Assembly: GCA_027062125.1 (NCBI GenBank) | Contig: JAMOTW010000055.1 | Coordinates: 1-9,667 of the forward strand | Direction of reading: 5' to 3' | Origin: Thermococcus sp. | GTDB lineage: Archaea > Methanobacteriota_B > Thermococci > Thermococcales > Thermococcaceae | Length of the DNA stretch: 9,667 nucleotides | In this document: positions 6,847-9,667 of the stretch, piece by piece | Layout of the letters: each line of letters opens with the position of its first letter | Numbering within the stretch: position 1 is the first letter of the stretch | Notes under the pieces: model-generated | Told to the model about the DNA's origin: nothing | The model's input: only the letters and a program-made list of their open reading frames with translations | Databases searched by the model: none | Program-made: the position numbers and the translations under genes

Positions 6847-7263
6847 ATGGGGAAGCCGATGCAGGTTGCCCGGCACTGGAGGCACTTCCGCGAGAAGTAC
6901 GCTCTCGTTGGAGGCAAGTGCGAGAACGGTCATCTCATGTTCCCGAAGAGGGAGGTCTGCCCGGTCTGCGGCAGCAGAAACGTTGAGGAGTACCAGTTCA
7001 GCGGAAGGGGCAAGGTGGTGAGCTGGACCATCGTCAGGAACCCGCCGAGTGGGCTTGAGTACTACAGGCCCTATCCACTCGCCCTCGTCCAGCTCGAGGA
7101 GGGGCCCGTCGTCCTTGCTCAGCTGACCGACGTCGACCCCGAGGAAATCGACTTTGGCATGGAGGTCGAGATGGTCACCAGGAAGGTCAGGGAGTTCGAC
7201 GAGGACGGAATAATCCTCTACTCCTACAAGTTCAGGCCAGTTCTCAAGCCGCAAAAAGAGTGA
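6847..7263 (+). CDS. DUF35 (OB-fold, zinc ribbon) partner of thiolase/HMG-CoA synthase
   Basis: This 138-residue protein has the DUF35 layout: an N-terminal helix (about 5-20), a rubredoxin-like zinc ribbon (about 22-45) and an OB-fold (about 50-130, starting FSGRGKVVSWTIV). In a characterised archaeal complex the DUF35 subunit sits between thiolase and HMG-CoA synthase and holds them together around a shared CoA site; operon position here supports the same role. The second knuckle is standard (C38-P-V-C41). The first reads C25-E-N-G-H29 rather than the common CxxCG, so H29 may replace a cysteine as zinc ligand. The start ATG 6847 has a strong AGGAGGG six bases upstream. It is the last gene of the operon, and its stop lies in a palindrome shared with the opposing gene. 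Confidence 0.92.
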   Translation: MGKPMQVARHWRHFREKYALVGGKCENGHLMFPKREVCPVCGSRNVEEYQFSGRGKVVSWTIVRNPPSGLEYYRPYPLALVQLEEGPVVLAQLTDVDPEEIDFGMEVEMVTRKVREFDEDGIILYSYKFRPVLKPQKE

Positions 7264-7278
7264 AGGCCTCAGGCCTTC
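7262..7278. terminator. Perfect palindrome spanning both convergent stop codons
   Basis: GAAGGCCT, C, AGGCCTTC form an 8-bp perfect inverted repeat around one base. The DUF35 stop TGA (7261-7263) enters its left arm, and the minus-strand stop (7269-7271) lies at its centre. On the plus strand a pyrimidine-rich stretch follows (7276-7300). On the minus strand the next bases include a T5 run (complement of 7253-7257). This is a candidate bidirectional terminator or mRNA 3'-end hairpin. Confidence 0.55.
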
Positions 7279-7562
7279 TCTATTCTCATCTTATCCCCGT
7301 TCTCGAACTCCATCTCAAGCTTTCCGTTCTCCATCCTGATTTTCACGCCGTCGACAACGGCCTCTATCCTCCCGGCCTCGGCCTCGACGCCCAACATCTC
7401 GGCTATCTCGTTGACGCTCTTGAGCGAGCCGCTCATCGTGGTCTCGAGCGTCTCGCCCTCGCTCTCGATGACGACCTTAATCTTTCCCTTTCCTTCCCGT
7501 ATGAAGCTCTCTTCCTTCAATTCCTTCACCCTCTCCGGTTGGGGCGGCTGTATACACGGCAT
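7269..7562 (-). CDS. Conserved-looking 97-residue hypothetical protein
   Basis: I do not recognise this protein. It starts MPCIQPPQPERV and has a charged helix (about 10-22), then alternating short strands and one helix (IKVVIESEG, SLKSVNEIAEMLGV, IEAVVDGVKIRMENG, KLEMEFENGDKMRIEK), so it is probably a small mixed alpha/beta soluble protein. There is no membrane segment, signal peptide or metal motif; the single cysteine is C3. Codon use matches the neighbouring housekeeping genes, and the opposite strand shows no family motif, which supports this strand. It begins 12 bases after the GNAT stop, with GGGTGG (complement of 7567-7572) as a plausible ribosome site, so the two form an operon. Five bases separate its stop from that of the DUF35 gene. 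Confidence 0.75.
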   Translation of the reverse strand: MPCIQPPQPERVKELKEESFIREGKGKIKVVIESEGETLETTMSGSLKSVNEIAEMLGVEAEAGRIEAVVDGVKIRMENGKLEMEFENGDKMRIEKA

Positions 7563-7574
7563 TTCTCCACCCGC

Positions 7575-8078
7575 CTAACTTTCTCCCGCGCCTTTATCAC
7601 CCTTTCGCAGGTCCTTCACCATCCTCACCCATATCCCGCTCTGGCCCACCTTCCTGAAGCCGTAGCCCTCGTAGAATCTCATCGCCCCCTCGTTCTTCTC
7701 ACCGACCCAGAGCTCTATCCTGTCGTTGTACCTGCCCAGATACTCCAGGCACTTCTCCATGAGTTTGTGGCCTATCCCGTGGCCCTGGAAGCGCTTGTCC
7801 ACCACGAACTCGTGTACCGCCCCGACGGTTCTGCCCTCGTACTTGCTGTACCAGTCGTTGTCGCAGACTATAAAGCCCGCTATCTCATCGCCGACCTTTG
7901 CCACGAAGAATCCGTCTTTGGCTTTGTCCCAGCACCACCTAAGGTAGCGCTTCGCGTAGCTCTCCCCCTCGCCGCCGTACTCGCGCATACCCTCGTAGCC
8001 CCTCATGTAGATCTCTATCAGCCTCTCGAGGGTCTCCTGGTCAAGCTTCTCGAGTCTTTCTATCTTTATCTCCTCCAT
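7575..8078 (-). CDS. GNAT-family N-acetyltransferase
   Basis: With ATG at 8076-8078 the product is 167 residues, normal for GNAT enzymes that move an acetyl group from acetyl-CoA to an amine. The acetyl-CoA loop is at 96-103 (RFQGHGIG, matching Q/RxxGxG/A), after the beta-4 strand VHEFVVDKRF. The C-terminal half has the usual IELWVGEKNEGAMRFYEGYGF block (121-141), with the N-x-x-A-x-x-F-Y-x-x-x-G-F signature. The substrate is unknown; small protein N-acetylases and metabolite acetylases look alike here. The frame is open 28 codons further upstream, but that stretch contains the TATA core and overlaps the divergent MBF1 promoter and start, so I reject it. No ribosome site precedes ATG 8078, and the TATA centre is about 25 bases away, so the mRNA is probably leaderless. 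Confidence 0.9.
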   Translation of the reverse strand: MEEIKIERLEKLDQETLERLIEIYMRGYEGMREYGGEGESYAKRYLRWCWDKAKDGFFVAKVGDEIAGFIVCDNDWYSKYEGRTVGAVHEFVVDKRFQGHGIGHKLMEKCLEYLGRYNDRIELWVGEKNEGAMRFYEGYGFRKVGQSGIWVRMVKDLRKGDKGAGES

Positions 8079-8099
8079 CAATATAAGCTCATCGTGGGG

Positions 8100-8108
8100 T
8101 TTAAAAAG
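8100..8108. promoter_or_regulatory. Symmetric TATA core between divergent GNAT and MBF1 genes
   Basis: TTTAAAAAG is the only good TATA candidate in the 70-base spacer, and its TTTAAA (8100-8105) reads the same on both strands. Its centre is about 25 bases from the GNAT ATG, fitting a leaderless minus-strand mRNA. It is about 26 bases from 8128-8130, fitting a plus-strand start 20 bases before the MBF1 ATG. A single TBP site may serve both genes. No clear BRE is seen on either side. Confidence 0.5.
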
Positions 8109-8137
8109 CCTGACTCCGAGCCTTAAGTGGAGCAAGA

Positions 8138-8143
8138 AGGTGA
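8138..8143 (+). promoter_or_regulatory. Ribosome binding site that sets the MBF1 start
   Basis: AGGTGA lies five bases before ATG 8149. An in-frame GTG at 8140 falls inside it and is rejected as the start. Confidence 0.7.
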
Positions 8144-8148
8144 TAGGA

Positions 8149-8691
8149 ATGGGGAAGGCCAAGCCCAGGTACTGCGAGATATGTGGCGCACCGATAAGGG
8201 GACCCGGTCACAGGATAAGGCTTGAGGGTGCGGAGGTTCTCGTCTGCGACCGCTGTTACGAGAAGTACGGGGGCAAAAAGCCCGGAACGTTCAGCATAAT
8301 GCCAACGGGAAGACAGCCGACTAGGAGGACCTATTCGCGGCCGGCCAGACCAAGGCCCGCTCCGAAACCGAGAACCGAGAGGCCGCTCTACACGGAGGAG
8401 ATAGTCGAGGATTATGCGGAGAGGGTTTACCAGGCAATACAGCGCTCGAAGAAGAGCTACCAGGAGCTGGCCCAGGAAATCGGACTTTCCATGAACGACC
8501 TCCGTGCCATAGCCCACGGCCACCGCGAGCCGACCATAAAGGAGGCCAAGAAGCTCGAGAAGTACTTCAAGATAAAGCTCATCGAGACTGCCGGAGAGGA
8601 GCTCCTGGAGAAGAAGACCATCCCGAGGGACTACGAGCCGACGCTCGGTGACATAGCCAACATCAAGATCAAGAAGCGGAAGAAGAAGTGA
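8149..8691 (+). CDS. Archaeal multiprotein bridging factor 1 (aMBF1)
   Basis: The 180-residue product has the archaeal MBF1 order: a four-cysteine zinc ribbon at the N-terminus (C9-x-x-C12 and C33-x-x-C36), a Pro/Arg-rich linker (about 55-80), and a Cro/C1-type helix-turn-helix (about 88-145) with SYQELAQEIGLSMNDLRAIAHG as its core. The very basic end KIKKRKKK may contact nucleic acid. In eukaryotes MBF1 bridges activators and TBP; the archaeal protein has been linked to ribosomes and translation rather than transcription, so the exact role here stays open. The zinc ribbon plus HTH distinguishes it from simple HTH repressors. It is probably transcribed alone from the divergent spacer. One base separates its stop from that of the opposing gene. 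Confidence 0.93.
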   Translation: MGKAKPRYCEICGAPIRGPGHRIRLEGAEVLVCDRCYEKYGGKKPGTFSIMPTGRQPTRRTYSRPARPRPAPKPRTERPLYTEEIVEDYAERVYQAIQRSKKSYQELAQEIGLSMNDLRAIAHGHREPTIKEAKKLEKYFKIKLIETAGEELLEKKTIPRDYEPTLGDIANIKIKKRKKK

Positions 8692-8767
8692 GCTAAAACT
8701 CCTCCAGTTCTTCGTTCTCCATCTCTTCCTCCCTCTTCTTCCTCAGCTCCTCCGCCTTCGTCTTCTT
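8664..8767. terminator. Reciprocal pyrimidine tracts at the MBF1/DUF356-like convergent junction
   Basis: No space exists for an intergenic terminator: the stops at 8689-8691 (plus) and 8693-8695 (minus) are one base apart. Just past the MBF1 stop the plus strand is almost pure C/T (8699-8767), because the opposing gene ends in Glu/Lys-rich codons. Just past the other stop the minus strand is C/T-rich (complement of 8664-8688), because MBF1 ends in Lys/Arg codons. Each could help stop the opposite transcript. Confidence 0.35.
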
Positions 8768-9115
8768 TGGCGGGTGGAAGCCGCGAAGCTTCTCGAAGGT
8801 CTTCCAGAGGCGCATAAGCTCATCCCATGCCTCGGTGTCCGGCGGGATAACCAGAATGTGAGCCGGCGGGTGTATGTCCGTCAGCCTCCCTATGGCCTTG
8901 GCTGGGGGAAGGTCTATCTGCGCAACCACATGTGCCCTGAACTTCTTCCTCGGCTTTTCACCGCTTATCTTCTCAAAGGCCCAGTCCGAGAGGGCCGGTG
9001 GGATTATCCTCGGGTCACCGCGTATCTTCATGCCGCCGTAGCGGACGAGGTCCGCCAATGCAATGCTGGCCTTCTGAAAGTTGTCCGTCCTTACTAACAC
9101 CATCGTGTTTCTCAT
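8693..9115 (-). CDS. Uncharacterised archaeal protein, DUF356-like
   Basis: The 140-residue product starts MRNTMVLVRTDNFQKASIALADL. A compact alpha/beta domain occupies about 1-110, with the conserved-looking blocks KIRGDPRIIPP (30-40), PPAKAIGRLTDIHPPAHILVIPP (70-92) and a helix to about 110. The last 25 residues are a charged coil rich in Lys and Glu. The IHPPAH segment and overall pattern remind me of DUF356, an archaeal family of unknown function; this is recognition, not a search. No membrane segment, signal peptide or cysteine is present. ATG 9115 is preferred over the GTG at 9145 because GGTGAG lies just before it and the minus-strand TATA box overlaps the upstream start. It diverges from the next gene and converges on MBF1. 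Confidence 0.8.
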   Translation of the reverse strand: MRNTMVLVRTDNFQKASIALADLVRYGGMKIRGDPRIIPPALSDWAFEKISGEKPRKKFRAHVVAQIDLPPAKAIGRLTDIHPPAHILVIPPDTEAWDELMRLWKTFEKLRGFHPPKKTKAEELRKKREEEMENEELEEF

Positions 9116-9146
9116 GGTCTCACCGTGCTCTCCTTGTGCCGGCACC

Positions 9147-9153
9147 TTTTAAA
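9147..9153 (-). promoter_or_regulatory. Promoter of the DUF356-like gene
   Basis: Read on the minus strand, GGAAGATTTAAAAGG contains a TATA core (complement of 9147-9153) after a purine-rich BRE-like stretch. A start near 9124 would leave a very short leader of about nine bases holding GGTGAG before ATG 9115. Confidence 0.5.
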
Positions 9154-9171
9154 TCTTCCCCATTTTTAGTT

Positions 9172-9187
9172 ACCGAAATTTTTAAAA
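9172..9187 (+). promoter_or_regulatory. Promoter of the last gene
   Basis: BRE-like ACCGAAA (9172-9178) runs directly into TTTTTAAAA (9179-9187), a textbook Thermococcales promoter pair. A start near 9210 gives a leader of about 34 bases. With the minus-strand TATA at 9147-9153 it makes up a divergent spacer of 128 bases in which nothing else is seen. Confidence 0.7.
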
Positions 9188-9232
9188 ACTTTAAGTTTCT
9201 AAAATCTTCGCTGTCTTTTGATCAAGCTGGAG

Positions 9233-9238
9233 AGGTGA
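9233..9238 (+). promoter_or_regulatory. Ribosome binding site that sets the last gene's start
   Basis: AGGTGA lies five bases before ATG 9244. The in-frame ATG at 9238 shares a base with this element and is too close, so ATG 9244 is chosen, giving a protein that begins MYLKKRH. Confidence 0.7.
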
Positions 9239-9243
9239 TGAGA

Positions 9244-9667
9244 ATGTACCTGAAGAAGAGGCACCTTGAGATACTCAGGGAAATGAAGAAGACCGAGAGT
9301 CAGGCCGAGATTGAGGCTAAACTGCCAGAGGAGTTTCAGATAAGGGTAATCGAGCTTTACATTCTCGGGTTTGCCGAGCTTGAGGGCGGAAAGATTAAGC
9401 TCACCGACGCCGGAAGGAAGCTCCTCGAGATAAGCGACTCCCTGAACCTCGACGAGCTTCCCGACCTCATAGCCGATACCGAAATAACCAAGATGCTTGA
9501 GCTCCTCGAGGAGACCGGAAAGGTCCCCGAGAGCTGGCTCAAGAAGCTGAAGGAGAGGAAGCTCGCCGATGAGAACGGTCTCACCGAGTTCGGAAAGGCG
9601 CTCCTCGAGCTTTACCGCGAGACCCACCCCATTGTTTATCTGACCCCGGAGATAGTCTCGTTCCTCA
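9244..9667 (+). CDS. Winged-helix-like archaeal protein, possibly DUF505 (partial)
   Basis: The frame stays open for 141 codons to the window edge, so the C-terminal part is missing. The visible part is helical and highly charged. Residues 38-63 (LYILGFAELEGGKIKLTDAG onward) read as a winged-helix wing and recognition region, and 102-124 (LKERKLADENGLTEFGKALL) repeats the same pattern, suggesting tandem winged-helix-like units. The N-terminus reminds me of DUF505 proteins, long Thermococcales and methanogen proteins of unknown function; that name is tentative. Codon use is that of a native housekeeping gene, and it has its own strong promoter and ribosome site. A tandem winged-helix protein could bind nucleic acid, but no partner or target can be read from the sequence. 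Confidence 0.75.
   Translation, partial: MYLKKRHLEILREMKKTESQAEIEAKLPEEFQIRVIELYILGFAELEGGKIKLTDAGRKLLEISDSLNLDELPDLIADTEITKMLELLEETGKVPESWLKKLKERKLADENGLTEFGKALLELYRETHPIVYLTPEIVSFL

Noticed and set aside
5739..6917. Open frame of 392 codons on the minus strand over the thiolase
   Set aside because: It mirrors the thiolase, whose catalytic motifs, ribosome site and operon position are clear. High-GC codon bias opens the reverse frame; its product has no recognisable motif.
7260..8126. Open frame of 288 codons on the plus strand after the DUF35 gene
   Set aside because: It lies antisense to the GNAT gene, which carries a full acetyl-CoA loop and a C-terminal signature, and to the 97-residue gene. 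Its product is a Leu/His/Pro-rich shadow without motifs.
8079..8162. Upstream extension of the GNAT gene by 28 codons
   Set aside because: It would run through the only TATA core and across the divergent MBF1 start, and adds residues unlike any GNAT N-terminus.
9116..9145. GTG start at 9145 for the DUF356-like gene
   Set aside because: It directly adjoins the minus-strand TATA box (9147-9153), so it would lie upstream of the expected transcript start. ATG 9115 has GGTGAG just before it.
9235..9253. C/D box guide RNA suggested by GTGATGA and a nearby CTGA
   Set aside because: GTGATGA is the ribosome site plus the first ATG of the last gene. Only one C/D' pair is seen, with no second C'/D pair or terminal stem.

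Overview
The window looks like a piece of a Thermococcus-type genome (Euryarchaeota, Thermococcales). Four things point there: an archaeal fibrillarin, the archaeal mevalonate-entry operon (HMG-CoA synthase, thiolase, DUF35 zinc protein), an archaeal MBF1, and promoters of BRE/TATA type with strong GGTGA-type ribosome sites 5-6 bases before ATG. Housekeeping genes are GC-rich (roughly 60% in sampled lines) with AGG, CTC, GAG and AAG codons, as in high-GC Thermococcus. The genus assignment is inferred from recognition of sequence, not from a search.

Layout. Bases 1-35 are the lysine-rich end of a gene that is probably Nop5/Nop56, followed at once by fibrillarin (41-721): two proteins of the C/D box sRNP that methylates RNA. 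A T-rich, promoter-bearing spacer (722-902) leads to a 1196-residue secreted parallel beta-helix protein (903-4493), which is clearly lower in GC than everything around it and ends in a small S-layer-like module. After a T-rich stop signal and a new promoter comes a three-gene operon (4616-7263) making HMG-CoA, the entry to archaeal lipid synthesis. It meets, tail to tail, a minus-strand pair: a GNAT acetyltransferase (7575-8078) and an unrecognised 97-residue protein (7269-7562). The GNAT gene diverges from archaeal MBF1 (8149-8691) over a 70-base spacer with one symmetric TATA core. MBF1 converges, with one base between the stop codons, on a minus-strand DUF356-like gene (8693-9115). That gene diverges in turn from a winged-helix-like, possibly DUF505, gene (9244 onward) that runs off the window.

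How they work together. The HMG-CoA operon is the one clear metabolic unit: thiolase makes acetoacetyl-CoA, HMG-CoA synthase consumes it, and the DUF35 protein is known to bridge the two enzymes in an archaeal homologue. Nop5 and fibrillarin are a known functional pair. The rest is ordinary informational or uncharacterised archaeal gene content. I see no tRNA or rRNA gene, CRISPR array, insertion sequence or defence locus.

The most notable items are the mosaic beta-helix/S-layer-like surface protein with about 40 N-glycosylation sequons and three mutually complementary CATG-centred elements in its leader; a perfect palindrome that contains both stop codons at a convergent junction; and a single TTTAAA core spaced to serve two divergent genes. 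I do not see convincing evidence of a wholly new multi-gene system.
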